From Micromonospora sp. CPCC 205371 (GTDB lineage: Bacteria > Actinomycetota > Actinomycetes > Mycobacteriales > Micromonosporaceae): a stretch of 38,311 nt of DNA. The translations under genes were made by a program, and so were the position numbers. Below, piece after piece: positions 1 through 9,641 of the stretch; position 1 is the stretch's first letter; each line of letters opens with the position of its first letter. Under the pieces are notes generated by a model, which made no database searches, was not told the DNA's origin, and saw only the letters and a program-made list of their open reading frames with translations. Where the stretch lies: positions 1-38,311 of the forward strand of contig NZ_JAIBNX010000068.1 of assembly GCF_026130045.1 (NCBI RefSeq), in the 5' to 3' direction.

Positions 1-719
1 GTGGCCCCCGGCCCCCCGACGTTGCTGCCGGCGTCCACGCCAGCGTCGCGGTGCAGGAAGATGACGTTGCCGCAGCCGACCGCCGTGCCCCGCGCGTGCT
101 CGGCTGGCGCCGCGACGTCGGCGGCGTTGCCGGCCACGACCGGCCGCTCCACACCCAGATCGGTGGCCAGCTCGGCGGAGAGTGGTGCCGCGATCTGCTC
201 GGTCGTGAACGTGAGCCGGGGCAGCCCGTCGTCGCGGCGCATCATCCGGCACACGGAGACGCCGCAGCCTACGTACAGGGCGTCGTCGGGCACCGACTGG
301 TGCAGTTCCTTGACGAATTCGGCTAGCAGCGGCACGGTGTCGGTCGCCGCCAGCCCGGGTGGGCGCTCGTCGGCGCGCAGGTCGAGCACCTGGCCGCCGA
401 GTCCGACGCGGGCGGCGCGGATCTGGTCGACCTCGATGCTGAACGCGTACGCGTAGACGCGGGCGGACTCGGGCCGGACGACCAGTGATGGCCGCCCAGC
501 CCGACCAGACTGCCCGGCCCGTCCGCTTTGTCCTGGTGCCGCTTCGGTAACGAGGCCGGCGCCCGCGAGGTCTGCGGTCAGGGCACCGATGGTGCTGCGG
601 TTCAGCCCGAGCTCCGACGTCAGCTCGGCCCGCGACGTCGGTCCATGGATGTGCACGTACCGGAGCAGAGCGCCGAGGTTCTGCCGGCGAACCTCCTCTT
701 GACTCGGTCCGGTGCGCAT
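1..719 (-). CDS. ROK-family transcriptional regulator (Rok7B7-like), C-terminus beyond window
   Basis: ROK proteins couple an N-terminal winged helix to a sugar-kinase-like domain and usually repress sugar uptake genes. Reading from the ATG at 719 on the minus strand, residues about 8-55 form a winged helix (motif SELGLNRSTIGALTADL), followed by a linker and the beginning of the ROK/actin-like fold. The reading frame is open to base 1, so about 239 residues are visible and the C-terminal half, including any zinc motif, is missing. It begins four bases after the stop of the xylose-type permease, so it is the last visible gene of that operon. A Rok7B7 gene beside xylFGH is known in Streptomyces coelicolor, which makes control of this transporter the natural inference. 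Oddity: the linker carries a tandem six-residue repeat (GQSGRA twice) ahead of the usual GRPS motif. Confidence 0.88.
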   Translation of the reverse strand, partial: MRTGPSQEEVRRQNLGALLRYVHIHGPTSRAELTSELGLNRSTIGALTADLAGAGLVTEAAPGQSGRAGQSGRAGRPSLVVRPESARVYAYAFSIEVDQIRAARVGLGGQVLDLRADERPPGLAATDTVPLLAEFVKELHQSVPDDALYVGCGVSVCRMMRRDDGLPRLTFTTEQIAAPLSAELATDLGVERPVVAGNAADVAAPAEHARGTAVGCGNVIFLHRDAGVDAGSNVGGPGA

Positions 720-722
720 CGG

Positions 723-1979
723 TTATCGCGTACCAGTTGCCGCCGCTCGGCGCCTCGACAGTGCGTCGACGCCCGCCGCCAGCAGCAGCACCACGCCGGT
801 GAACACGAACTTCTGACCCGAGCTGAGGCCCATGAGGCCCATTCCGTTGTCGATGACCGCGATCACGGCGCCGCCAAGCAGTGCGTCGAGTACCCGGCCC
901 TTGCCGCCGAAGAGGCTGGTGCCGCCGATGACCGCCGCACCGACCGCGTACAGGAGCACGTTGCTGCCGCCGGTGTTGGCGTCGACGGAGTTTGCCCGGC
1001 TGGCGGCGACGATGCCCCCGATCGCGGCCATGCCGGAGCAGATCACGAACACCGAGATGCGGATGCGGTCGACGTTGATGCCCGCCCGGCGGGCCGCTTC
1101 GCGGTTGCCGCCGACGGCGTAGACGTGCCGGCCGTAGGCGGTGCGCCGCAGGACGAACGTCCAGATGATCAGCAGCGCTGCGATGATCGGTACGACGATC
1201 GGCACGCCCTTGAGCGAGACCACCACGACGTTGCGGCTGCGTTCCTGATTGAGCACGAAGACGGCGATGCCGAGGATGACGGCCAGCGCCGCGATCCGGC
1301 CGATGGCCACCGCGAACGGCTCGGTCACGAGGCCGCGCGCGACGCGCCGGCGGCGGCTGAGGAGCACCACGACGGCGTACCCGGCGACGCCGATGACGGT
1401 GAGAATCCAGCCCAGCCACGGGACGATGTTCTTGTTGGCGATCGCCAGGATCACGTCGTCGCGGATGGAGACGTTCGTGCCGCCCTTGATCAGCAGCAGC
1501 ACGGTGCCCTGGAAGGCGAGGAATCCGGCCAGCGTCACCACGAACGACGGGATGCCGACCTTGGCGACGAGGAAACCGAGTACCAGCCCGATCACCACGC
1601 CGGTCGCGATCGCGGCGAGCATGGCGACGTACCAAGGAGAGCCCTGCTCGGCCATGAGCTGGGCCAGCACGGCGGCGCACACGCCGCTCGCGAAGCCCGC
1701 CGAGAGGTCGATCTCGCCGAGCAGCAGTACGAAGATCAGGCCCATCGCGATGATCGTGATCGCGGCGCCCTGGGTGAAGAGGTTCGCGAAGTTGCCGGCG
1801 GAGAAGAAGACCGGCCGCATGATCGCGAAGAACACGCAGAGCACGATCAGACCGAGTACTGCCGGGAGAGCGCCGAGGTCGCCGCCGCGTACCCGGCCCA
1901 GGTAGTCGCGGACGTGGCTGCCGACCGTCGGTTTGGGTGCCACGGCGACCGGCTCGATGTGATGCGCGGTGGTGGTCAT
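723..1979 (-). CDS. xylH: Sugar ABC transporter permease, XylH type
   Basis: This is the membrane subunit of a carbohydrate uptake system of the ribose/xylose (CUT2) class. The 418-residue protein is very hydrophobic, with roughly ten membrane segments. It carries the family stretch GEIDLSAG near residue 90 and an AAVIGGTSLFGG block near residue 350, both typical of RbsC/XylH permeases. XylH is usually about 390-430 residues, so it looks full length. Its ATG overlaps the stop of the ATPase gene by four bases (ATGA), indicating translational coupling. The ROK regulator follows four bases downstream. The substrate is inferred as xylose or a related pentose from operon order and the neighbouring ROK gene; other monosaccharides are possible. 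Confidence 0.88.
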   Translation of the reverse strand: MTTTAHHIEPVAVAPKPTVGSHVRDYLGRVRGGDLGALPAVLGLIVLCVFFAIMRPVFFSAGNFANLFTQGAAITIIAMGLIFVLLLGEIDLSAGFASGVCAAVLAQLMAEQGSPWYVAMLAAIATGVVIGLVLGFLVAKVGIPSFVVTLAGFLAFQGTVLLLIKGGTNVSIRDDVILAIANKNIVPWLGWILTVIGVAGYAVVVLLSRRRRVARGLVTEPFAVAIGRIAALAVILGIAVFVLNQERSRNVVVVSLKGVPIVVPIIAALLIIWTFVLRRTAYGRHVYAVGGNREAARRAGINVDRIRISVFVICSGMAAIGGIVAASRANSVDANTGGSNVLLYAVGAAVIGGTSLFGGKGRVLDALLGGAVIAVIDNGMGLMGLSSGQKFVFTGVVLLLAAGVDALSRRRAAATGTR

Positions 1980-2794
1980 TGCTCGGCTCCCGGGGTCGTG
2001 AGGGTGTCGGCGTACTCGACCCCGCTGTCGATCTTCTCAGTCGGCAGGCCAAGGTCGCCGCTGCGGCCCGCCGTGATCAGTTCGACAACCTGCGCATGCG
2101 TCACGTCGGTGGTCTTCACCTGGGCCACCATCTGGCCGAGGTACAGCGCGGCGATGCGGTCGGACACCGCGAAAACGTCGTTCATGTTGTGTGAGATCAG
2201 GACGACGGCGAGGCCCTTGTCGGCCAGCCGCCGGACCAGTTCGAGCACCTGCGCGGTCTGCGCAACGCCAAGCGCGGCCGTCGGCTCGTCGAGGATCACA
2301 AGCTTGCTGTTCCACAGCACGGCCTTGGCGATCGCGACGGTCTGCCGCTGCCCGCCGGAGAGGCTGGCGACGTGCTGGCGCAGCGACTTGACCGTGCGCA
2401 CCGAGAGCCCGGCCAGCGTCTCGGCGGCCATCTGCTCCATGGTCGGCTCGTCGAGCACCAGGCCGGAGCGCTTCTCCCGCCCGAGGAACATGTTCTGGAC
2501 GATGTCGAGGTTGTCGCACAGCGCCAGGTCCTGGTAAACGACCTCGATGCCCAGCCCGGCGGCGTCACGCGGGCCGTGGATGGTCACCGGCTGGCCGTCG
2601 AACTGGAACTCGCCGGCGTCGATCGGGTAGATCCCGCTGATGCACTTGACGAGCGTGGACTTGCCAGCGCCGTTGTCACCGACGAGTGCGGTCACCTCGC
2701 CGGGCGTGACGGCGAAGTCGACATCTTTCAGGACCTGGACGGGACCGAAGCGCTTGTCGATCCCGCGCGCCTCCAGCAATGGGGTGACGGACAC
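1976..2794 (-). CDS. xylG: Sugar ABC transporter ATP-binding protein, XylG type, single ATPase domain
   Basis: This subunit powers sugar import at the inner face of the membrane. Visible motifs are Walker A GDNGAGKST (residues 39-47), a Q-loop at YQD (87-89), signature LSGGQ (145-149), Walker B LVILDEP (165-171) and an H-loop in ISHNMND. At 272 residues it has one ABC domain, whereas E. coli XylG/RbsA has two in about 500 residues; the short form is usual in actinobacteria and presumably acts as a homodimer. The GTG start at 2794 has a good ribosome site (AAGGAGA) about seven bases upstream. It lies between the binding-protein gene, from which a strong stem-loop separates it, and the permease gene, with which it overlaps by four bases. 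Confidence 0.9.
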   Translation of the reverse strand: MSVTPLLEARGIDKRFGPVQVLKDVDFAVTPGEVTALVGDNGAGKSTLVKCISGIYPIDAGEFQFDGQPVTIHGPRDAAGLGIEVVYQDLALCDNLDIVQNMFLGREKRSGLVLDEPTMEQMAAETLAGLSVRTVKSLRQHVASLSGGQRQTVAIAKAVLWNSKLVILDEPTAALGVAQTAQVLELVRRLADKGLAVVLISHNMNDVFAVSDRIAALYLGQMVAQVKTTDVTHAQVVELITAGRSGDLGLPTEKIDSGVEYADTLTTPGAEQ

Positions 2795-2823
2795 GAGTGC
2801 TCTCCTTCGCCATGTGCGCCTGG

Positions 2824-2852
2824 GCGCCGCCCGGCACGAGGCCGGGCGGCGC
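2824..2852 (-). promoter_or_regulatory. Intercistronic stem-loop between xylF and xylG
   Basis: A perfect 12-bp inverted repeat (2824-2835 with 2841-2852) encloses a five-base loop (acgag), just after the binding-protein stop and before the ATPase ribosome site. No U-tract follows in either direction, so it is more likely an mRNA-stabilising or partial-termination element that lets the binding protein be made in excess than a full terminator. The arms are seen directly; the role is inferred. Confidence 0.75.
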
Positions 2853-2866
2853 GCCGTGGCGTCTTT

Positions 2867-3970
2867 CTAGCTGATGCCCGCCTGCGTGCACAGGGTGGCG
2901 AAGTTGCCGGTGCACAGTTGGGCCTTCGTCACGAAGCCGTCGGCGACGACGTCCTTGACGGTGTCCTTGGTGATCGCCTTGGGCGTGAGCAGCACGGAGG
3001 GCACGTCGCGGTTGCCGTCGGGGTCCTTGACGGTCTGCGTGGTGTCCTTCTTCTCGCCCTTGGCCAGCGCGATCGCCAGGTCGGCGGCCGCGTCGGCCTC
3101 CTGCTTGATCGCCTTGTAGACGGTCATGCACTGGTCACCGGCGAGGATGTTCTGCAGGCCCTGGACGGTGGCGTCCTGGCCGGTCACCGGCACCTTGCCG
3201 TTGAGGTTGTTCTTCTTGAGCACGGAGATCACCGCGTTGCCGAGGCCGTCGTTCGCCGCGAGCACACCGTCGATCTTGCCGCCCTTCTCCGTAAGCATCT
3301 GCTCGAAGATGGTGCCAGCCTGTGCGTTGTCCCAGTCGGGCACCCACTGGTCCGGACCCTGCACGTACTCGCCCGAGGTGTACTTGGGCTTGAGCACCGA
3401 GTCGTAGCCCTCCTTGAAGAGGGTGGCGTTGTTGTCGGTCTGCGAGCCGTTGAGTTCGGCGACGACCGGCTTCTGCTTGTTCATGTCGGTGAGGCACTTG
3501 ACCAGGCCCTCACCCTGGAGCTTGCCGACCGCCACGTTGTCGAAGCTGACGTAGTACTGGGCGGAGCCGCCCAGCGTCAGCCGGTCGTAGTCGATCGTGG
3601 CGACGCCCTGCGACTTCGCCTTGTCGAGCACCGCCTTGCCGGTGCCGGAGTCCAGGTTGACGATCATCAGGACATTGACGCCGCTGGTGATCATCTGGTC
3701 GGCGATGGTCTGGAACTGGGTCTTGTCGCCCTGCGCGTTCTGGATGTCGTACTGCACGCCAGCGGCCTTGAACGCCTCTTCCAGGTACTTCCGGTCGGCC
3801 GTCTCCCAACGCGCCGACGAGGCGCTGTCGGGCAGGATGACGCCGATCTTGGCCGTCTTGGTGTCAGTGCCGCTCCCGCTGTCACCGCTTCCCGAGTCGT
3901 CGCCGCAGGCGGCGAGGGTGCCGGTGACCATGAGGCCAGCGGCGGCGATGGAGAGGATCCCTTTGCGCAT
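2867..3970 (-). CDS. xylF: Sugar-binding lipoprotein of the xylose-type ABC transporter
   Basis: This is the extracellular receptor of the importer, a type I periplasmic-binding-protein fold (Peripla_BP_4, XylF/ChvE relatives). The ATG at 3970 is preceded by AAAGGA eight bases upstream; a longer frame reaching back to 4120 exists but lacks a lipoprotein signal at its start. Residues 1-22 form a lipoprotein signal ending in LAAC, so Cys22 would be lipidated. A short Gly/Ser/Asp linker follows, then the binding domain with KIGVILPD-like β1 and a QPGxx-rich second lobe. At 367 residues it is normal for the family. It is the first gene of the operon and its product is probably the most abundant, because a stem-loop follows it. 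Ligand assignment to xylose is inference from the operon. Confidence 0.88.
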   Translation of the reverse strand: MRKGILSIAAAGLMVTGTLAACGDDSGSGDSGSGTDTKTAKIGVILPDSASSARWETADRKYLEEAFKAAGVQYDIQNAQGDKTQFQTIADQMITSGVNVLMIVNLDSGTGKAVLDKAKSQGVATIDYDRLTLGGSAQYYVSFDNVAVGKLQGEGLVKCLTDMNKQKPVVAELNGSQTDNNATLFKEGYDSVLKPKYTSGEYVQGPDQWVPDWDNAQAGTIFEQMLTEKGGKIDGVLAANDGLGNAVISVLKKNNLNGKVPVTGQDATVQGLQNILAGDQCMTVYKAIKQEADAAADLAIALAKGEKKDTTQTVKDPDGNRDVPSVLLTPKAITKDTVKDVVADGFVTKAQLCTGNFATLCTQAGIS

Positions 3971-4032
3971 CGCTCGGGTCCTTTCGATGGTGGGGTCAAA
4001 AGTGGGTGTCAGTTTGTTTTGTTGTGCCCGGC

Positions 4033-4062
4033 AACGTATTGCGGCCGGATGTGTCCGCACAA
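4033..4062 (-). promoter_or_regulatory. Candidate promoter of the xyl operon
   Basis: On the minus strand, TTGTGC (4062-4057) and TACGTT (4038-4033) are separated by 18 bases, and the xylF start lies about 60 bases downstream. The surrounding 3971-4192 gap holds no gene. About 20 bases upstream of the -35 is an imperfect inverted repeat, TTGTT (4082-4086) and AACAA (4096-4100) around nine bases, that could be the ROK operator. Both assignments come from sequence appearance only. Confidence 0.35.
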
Positions 4063-4192
4063 GAGCCGCGAGGCCGCGAGTTTGTTGGCGGCGATAACAA
4101 TTCTGCAACGTGATCGACATCTGACCGTCCGTCGCGGGGACTCCCTCGATCTAGGACATTAATCCCGATCACGGGCGAATGTGTGCGGAAAG

Positions 4193-4669
4193 TTAAAGCG
4201 CGATGGGTGCCACGGTCGCGCCGGTGAGGCGTACCAGGTCGGCGGGCGCCAAGCGCACCTGCAGGCCGCGGCGGCCGGCGGAGACGTACACCGCGTCGAA
4301 TCTCTCCGCCGACGCGTCGATGACGGTGACGAGCCGCTTGCGCTGGCCGAGCGGGCTGATGCCGCCGCGCACGTACCCGGTCGTGCGCTCGGCCACCGCG
4401 CGGTCGGCCATGGTTGCCCGCTTGCCACCGGTGGCAGCCGCGAGCGCCTTCAGGTCGAGGTCGCCGGTGACCGGTACGACGGCGACGGTCAGGACGCCGT
4501 CGACCTCGGTGACAAGGGTCTTGAAGACCTGCTCGGCGGGGACGCCCAGCGCGGCGGCCACCTCGGCGCCGTAGTTGGGAGAGTCGGGAGAGACCGCGTA
4601 CGGGTGGGTCGTGTGCGCCACCCTCTGCTTCGTCAGGAGCGACGTCGCCGGAGTTCCCTGCCCTGCCAT
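4193..4669 (-). CDS. ybaK: Cys-tRNA(Pro)/Cys-tRNA(Cys) deacylase, YbaK/EbsC family
   Basis: YbaK proteins remove cysteine mischarged on tRNA(Pro), a trans-editing step that keeps translation accurate in the cytoplasm. The 158-residue product matches the compact YbaK fold, with an N-terminal HPYAVSPDSPNYGAEVAAALG segment, the KTLVTEVDG strand and the KALAAATGGKRATMAD and GYVRGGISPLGQRKR motifs that shape the active site. Family members are about 155-165 residues, so it is complete. The ATG at 4669 lies inside the last codons of the epimerase gene (37-base overlap), so the two are probably co-transcribed and coupled. The functional link to the epimerase is unclear. Confidence 0.92.
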   Translation of the reverse strand: MAGQGTPATSLLTKQRVAHTTHPYAVSPDSPNYGAEVAAALGVPAEQVFKTLVTEVDGVLTVAVVPVTGDLDLKALAAATGGKRATMADRAVAERTTGYVRGGISPLGQRKRLVTVIDASAERFDAVYVSAGRRGLQVRLAPADLVRLTGATVAPIAL

Positions 4670-5859
4670 GCCCTGACCCTACGGCGCGGGCGGGTACGGG
4701 GGAGCGGCGGAGCAGGGTACCCCGGAAAGGAGCCCACCGGCGGGCCCTCCCCGAACAGGTGCAGCAGCGCGGCGACCGCTCGCTCGGCGGCCCGGCCATC
4801 GCCGTACGGGGACACCGCCCGGGCCATCCGCGCGTACTCGCCGTCGTCGTGCAGCAGTCGCCGGGTCTCGGCCACGATGCGTTCCCGGTCGGTGCCGACC
4901 AGCCGGGCTGTGCCGGCCGCCACGCCCTCGGGTCGCTCGGTGGTGTCGCGCAGGACCAGTACCGGCTTGCCGAGGCTCGGTGCTTCCTCCTGTATGCCGC
5001 CCGAGTCGGTCAGCACCAGGTGGCTCCGGTTCATCAGGCGGCAGAAGTCGGCGTACCTGATCGGGTCGGTGAGCCACACGTTCGGCAGTCCGTCGAGCGC
5101 CGGGAGCAGAGCCGCGCGCACGACCGGGTTGCAGTGCGCGGGCAGTACGAACAGGACGTCCGGCTCGGCGGCGGCGACCTCAGCGAGCGCCGCGGCCACC
5201 TCGCGCATCGGGGCGCCCCACGACTCGCGGCGGTGCGCGGTCACCAGCACCACGCGGCGCGGGTCACGGTCGAGCATCGCGAGCCGCGAGTCTTGGTACC
5301 GGGTCGCGTGCCGCACCGTCCACTGGAGAGCGTCGATCACCGTGTTGCCGGTGACCACGACGCTGTCGCCGCTGGCGCCCTCGCCGAGCAGGTTGCGGGC
5401 GGCGAGCGGCGTTGGTGCCAGGTGCAGCGCCGCGAGCTGGCCGATGACCCGCCGGTTGCCCTCTTCCGGGTACGGCGAGTCGATGGTGGTCGTGCGCAGT
5501 CCCGCCTCCAGGTGCACGACCGGCGTCCGGTTGTAGAAGGCCGCGAGCGCCCCCGCGAAGGCGCTCGTGGCACCGCCCTGTACCAGTACGGCATCCGGCT
5601 GGCGGACGTCTAATATGGACTCCAGCCCCGCCAGCGCCAGGACGGTGATCTCGGTGAGGCTGGCACCGTGCCGCATCACGCCCAGGTCGGCGACCGGGTT
5701 GATGTCGAAGTGATCAAGCACCTGGTCGAGCATGAAACGGTGCTGCGCCGTGCTCACCGGCAGGCAGTGGATACACGGATCACCCGTTAGCCGCTGGATC
5801 AGCGGCGCAACCTTGATCGCCTCGGGTCGCGTGCCGAAGATGACCATTACGGTATGCAT
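4633..5859 (-). CDS. wecB: UDP-N-acetylglucosamine 2-epimerase (non-hydrolysing)
   Basis: This cytoplasmic enzyme interconverts UDP-GlcNAc and UDP-ManNAc, a precursor for cell-envelope glycans such as teichoic or teichuronic acids. Landmarks are the N-terminal GTRPEAIKVAPLI, the HLEAGLRT segment, the HRRESWG motif, and DSGGIQEEAPSLGKPVLVLR with TERPEG near residues 290-320, which bind the nucleotide in this GT-B fold. At 408 residues it is somewhat longer than the usual 370-390; the extra is a basic, proline-rich tail that overlaps ybaK. The start at 5859 gives the expected short lead into the first strand; GGGG nine bases upstream is a weak ribosome site, and an internal ATG four codons later is possible. 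A wall-glycan role fits the LCP ligase elsewhere in the window. Confidence 0.92.
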   Translation of the reverse strand: MHTVMVIFGTRPEAIKVAPLIQRLTGDPCIHCLPVSTAQHRFMLDQVLDHFDINPVADLGVMRHGASLTEITVLALAGLESILDVRQPDAVLVQGGATSAFAGALAAFYNRTPVVHLEAGLRTTTIDSPYPEEGNRRVIGQLAALHLAPTPLAARNLLGEGASGDSVVVTGNTVIDALQWTVRHATRYQDSRLAMLDRDPRRVVLVTAHRRESWGAPMREVAAALAEVAAAEPDVLFVLPAHCNPVVRAALLPALDGLPNVWLTDPIRYADFCRLMNRSHLVLTDSGGIQEEAPSLGKPVLVLRDTTERPEGVAAGTARLVGTDRERIVAETRRLLHDDGEYARMARAVSPYGDGRAAERAVAALLHLFGEGPPVGSFPGYPAPPLPRTRPRRRVRAWQGRELRRRRS

Positions 5860-5925
5860 AGGCTTACCCCATTTCGGGGGATTTGCGTGTTACAACGCAG
5901 AGCTTATGATCCGTGACGCTGCGTG

Positions 5926-7080
5926 TCAGTCGGGCGTACAGACCAGGCTTATCGGGCGCCCGGCCACCCTGGTCAGGACGACCGTCGCCGAATTGGGCCC
6001 GGTCAGCCGCAGGTCGCGGCGAAGCTGGTCCGGGTCGAGGGCCGAGCCGCGTTTGAGGATCTCGAGCCGGCCGACGCCCCGATCGCGCAGCAGGGCGCGC
6101 AGCCGCTTGAGCGAGAACGGCACCTCGTCCTGTACCGCCAGCCGCCGCGCGTATGGGGTGTCGATGGCGGTGTCGGCGTACACGTACGCGATGTCCGGAT
6201 CGGCGAGCGCGCCGTCCACTGTGGAGGCGAACTCGGCCACCAGGTGGGAGCGCACCACCGCCCCGTCCGGGTCGTACAGGTACGGCTGCACCCGCCCGAC
6301 CGGCGCCCGCGCGGCGCCTGTGCCGGTCAGCATGGCGCCGGACGGCAGCAGGGTGGCCCTCCGGGGCACCTCGGCGAGGAGGCCACACCAGAAGGCCGCC
6401 TCGACCACCTCACCCGCCACGCTGACCCATTCCGCCTCGGCGCCCGGCGGCACGAGCGCGTGGTCGATGCCGGGCGCCAGCTTGAGCACCACGTGCGGCA
6501 CGCGGCCGGGGAGGGCGGCCACGAAATCCCAGGGCGGCGAGTAGGCGGCCGGGTCGAACACGCGGCGGCCACCCTTGCGCCGGGCCGGGTCGCAAAACGC
6601 CGCGTCGAAGCCGGTCAGGTCGACGGACGTCGCATCGGCGCAGGTCACCGTCAGGTTCGTGAGGCCAAGGGCGGCGGCGTTGGCGGCGGCCACGCCCGCG
6701 GTGCCGGGGTCGGCCTCCACGGCGTACACCTTGATGCCGGCTCGGGCGGCGGCGATCGCGTCCGCGCCGATGCCGCAACCGAGGTCGGCGAGGGTGCGCA
6801 CCCCGGCGGCGCGCAACCGCGCCGCGCGGCGCTGGGAGACCGCCGCGCGCGTGGCCTGCTCCAGGCCAGCGCGGGTGAAGAACATGCGGGCGGCGTCGGT
6901 GCCGAACTTGCCGGTCGCGCGGCGGCGCAACTCGGCCTGGGTGAGGGCGGCGGACGCCAGGTCAGCGGGCACGCCACGGCCGGGGGGGGTGGCCGCCGCG
7001 GCCTGGGGGAGGGGGCCGGCCAGCTCCGCCGCCGTCGCGAGCGCCCTTTCCCCTTCGGGGGTGCGGAGCGCGTCGATCAC
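5926..7080 (-). CDS. Class I SAM-dependent methyltransferase with THUMP-like C-terminal domain
   Basis: This is a Rossmann-fold methyltransferase of unproven substrate; the C-terminal THUMP-like domain suggests an RNA target. Motif I is LGCGIGAD (residues 100-107), the acidic strand end is VEAD (121-124), and DPARRKGGRR follows from 164, a signature of this family in actinobacteria. The last 60 residues (VGRLEILKRGSALDPDQLRR and on) form the THUMP-like part. The 384-residue length is typical. Translation starts at a GTG directly abutting the stop codon of the DUF1918 gene and has no separate ribosome site, so translation is probably coupled to that gene. It is followed after 66 bases by the epimerase gene. 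Confidence 0.85.
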   Translation of the reverse strand: MIDALRTPEGERALATAAELAGPLPQAAAATPPGRGVPADLASAALTQAELRRRATGKFGTDAARMFFTRAGLEQATRAAVSQRRAARLRAAGVRTLADLGCGIGADAIAAARAGIKVYAVEADPGTAGVAAANAAALGLTNLTVTCADATSVDLTGFDAAFCDPARRKGGRRVFDPAAYSPPWDFVAALPGRVPHVVLKLAPGIDHALVPPGAEAEWVSVAGEVVEAAFWCGLLAEVPRRATLLPSGAMLTGTGAARAPVGRVQPYLYDPDGAVVRSHLVAEFASTVDGALADPDIAYVYADTAIDTPYARRLAVQDEVPFSLKRLRALLRDRGVGRLEILKRGSALDPDQLRRDLRLTGPNSATVVLTRVAGRPISLVCTPD

Positions 7081-7272
7081 CTATTGAGTCTGGCTGCGCT
7101 CGATCACGCTGTCGGGACCGGGGTACACCAGACTCTCGTGTCCGTCCGGGAACCGGACGAGGTAGGGCGGATGCCCCTCGGCGCCGCGCACCTCGACGAT
7201 CTCGGCGACCCGGTCCTTGGCGCCGACCGTGCGGCTGTGCACGTGCAAACGGTCTCCGACAGTGGCCTGCAT
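7081..7272 (-). CDS. DUF1918 family small protein
   Basis: The 63-residue protein matches the actinobacterial DUF1918 family: an SH3-like β-barrel with MQATVGDRLHVHSRTVG at the start and PYLVRFPDGHESLVYPGPDS near the end. The function of the family is not established. It is the first gene of the minus-strand cluster that continues into the methyltransferase, and its stop codon touches the GTG of that gene. It diverges from groES across a gap of about 275 bases (7273-7547) that holds the two CIRCE operators. Confidence 0.88.
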   Translation of the reverse strand: MQATVGDRLHVHSRTVGAKDRVAEIVEVRGAEGHPPYLVRFPDGHESLVYPGPDSVIERSQTQ

Positions 7273-7356
7273 ATCATCGCCTCCGCGGTCGGGCGGGCAG
7301 GTGCTTCCTCTGAGAATGCCGTAAATCGCTCCGCTCCGCCATCGGATCGTGTCGCG

Positions 7357-7383
7357 TTGGCACTCTCCTTGACGGAGTGCTAG
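7357..7383 (+). promoter_or_regulatory. CIRCE operator 1 (HrcA site) upstream of groES
   Basis: TTGGCACTC (7357-7365), a nine-base spacer and GAGTGCTAG (7375-7383) match the CIRCE consensus TTAGCACTC-N9-GAGTGCTAA at 16 of 18 arm positions. HrcA binding here is established knowledge for groE operons of Gram-positive bacteria. The spacer contains the TTGACG that looks like the promoter -35, so bound HrcA would block RNA polymerase. Confidence 0.93.
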
Positions 7384-7398
7384 CGGTCGGCATAACCT
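7369..7398 (+). promoter_or_regulatory. Candidate groES-groEL1 housekeeping promoter
   Basis: TTGACG (7369-7374) and TAACCT (7393-7398) with an 18-base spacer resemble an actinobacterial housekeeping sigma-factor promoter. The -35 lies inside CIRCE 1 and the -10 just before CIRCE 2, so both operators overlap or follow the core promoter. No other elements are obvious in the remaining 140 bases to the groES start. Confidence 0.65.
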
Positions 7399-7402
7399 TC
7401 GG

Positions 7403-7429
7403 TTAGCACTCTCGTGTCGAGGGTGCTAG
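7403..7429 (+). promoter_or_regulatory. CIRCE operator 2 (HrcA site) upstream of groES
   Basis: TTAGCACTC (7403-7411), nine bases and GGGTGCTAG (7421-7429): the left arm is a perfect consensus and the right arm has two mismatches. It is centred 46 bases downstream of CIRCE 1, that is in the early transcribed region. Two CIRCE copies before groES are also known from Streptomyces. Confidence 0.88.
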
Positions 7430-7547
7430 CTTTCGGGCACGCCGGCACCCGCGACGACGGCATCGCCCGGTGGCATGAGGCAGCAGATTGACGCTGGCTG
7501 AAGTGAATATGGCCGGCAACCAACCAGTACCCCAGGAGGGTATGCCC

Positions 7548-7856
7548 GTGACTACCGCGACCAAGGTTGCGATCAAGCCGCTCGAGGACCGCATTCTGGT
7601 CCAGGCGAACGAGGCTGAGACCACCACGGCGTCGGGCATCGTGATTCCCGACACCGCCAAGGAGAAGCCGCAGGAGGGCACCGTCCTCGCTGTCGGCCCG
7701 GGCCGTATCGACGACAAGGGCAACCGCATCCCGGTTGACGTCAAGGTCGGCGACACGGTCATTTACTCGAAGTACGGCGGCACCGAGGTCAAGTACGCCG
7801 GCGAGGAGTACCTGGTGCTCTCCGCCCGCGACGTCCTCGCGGTCATCGAGAAGTGA
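7548..7856 (+). CDS. groS: Co-chaperonin GroES (Cpn10)
   Basis: GroES caps the GroEL ring and encloses substrate proteins during ATP-driven folding in the cytoplasm. The product begins [18 protein letters not shown] and contains the mobile-loop region around [11 protein letters not shown] and the conserved [16 protein letters not shown] and [15 protein letters not shown] blocks. The start is assigned to GTG 7548: AGGAGG at 7534-7539 is eight bases upstream of it but only two bases from the in-frame ATG at 7542, and 102 residues is the normal length. Frames reaching back to 7488 are not supported. It is first in a heat-shock operon with groEL1 and is controlled by HrcA at two CIRCE sites. Confidence 0.97.
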   Translation: MTTATKVAIKPLEDRILVQANEAETTTASGIVIPDTAKEKPQEGTVLAVGPGRIDDKGNRIPVDVKVGDTVIYSKYGGTEVKYAGEEYLVLSARDVLAVIEK

Positions 7857-7871
7857 CTGACTGATCGCTGA

Positions 7872-9566
<1,695 letters not shown>

Positions 9567-9593
9567 AGCACTGTCTAACCGGTTCCTTACGTA

Positions 9594-9634
9594 GTCTCCC
9601 GCACCATCGGGTTCGCCCCGGCGGTGCGGGAGAC
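9594..9634 (+). terminator. Terminator hairpin after groEL1
   Basis: A perfect 12-bp inverted repeat (9594-9605 with 9623-9634, arm GTCTCCCGCACC) encloses a 17-base loop, 27 bases after the groEL1 stop, followed by TTGCGTT. It ends seven bases before the ATG of the next gene, so that gene must either use a promoter overlapping the hairpin or depend on read-through. Confidence 0.8.
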
Positions 9635-9641
9635 TTGCGTT

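Noticed and set aside
528-2537. A 669-residue open frame on the plus strand
   Set aside because: It is antisense to the ABC permease and ATPase and reads as Arg/Asp/His-rich low-complexity sequence, typical of shadow frames in high-GC DNA.
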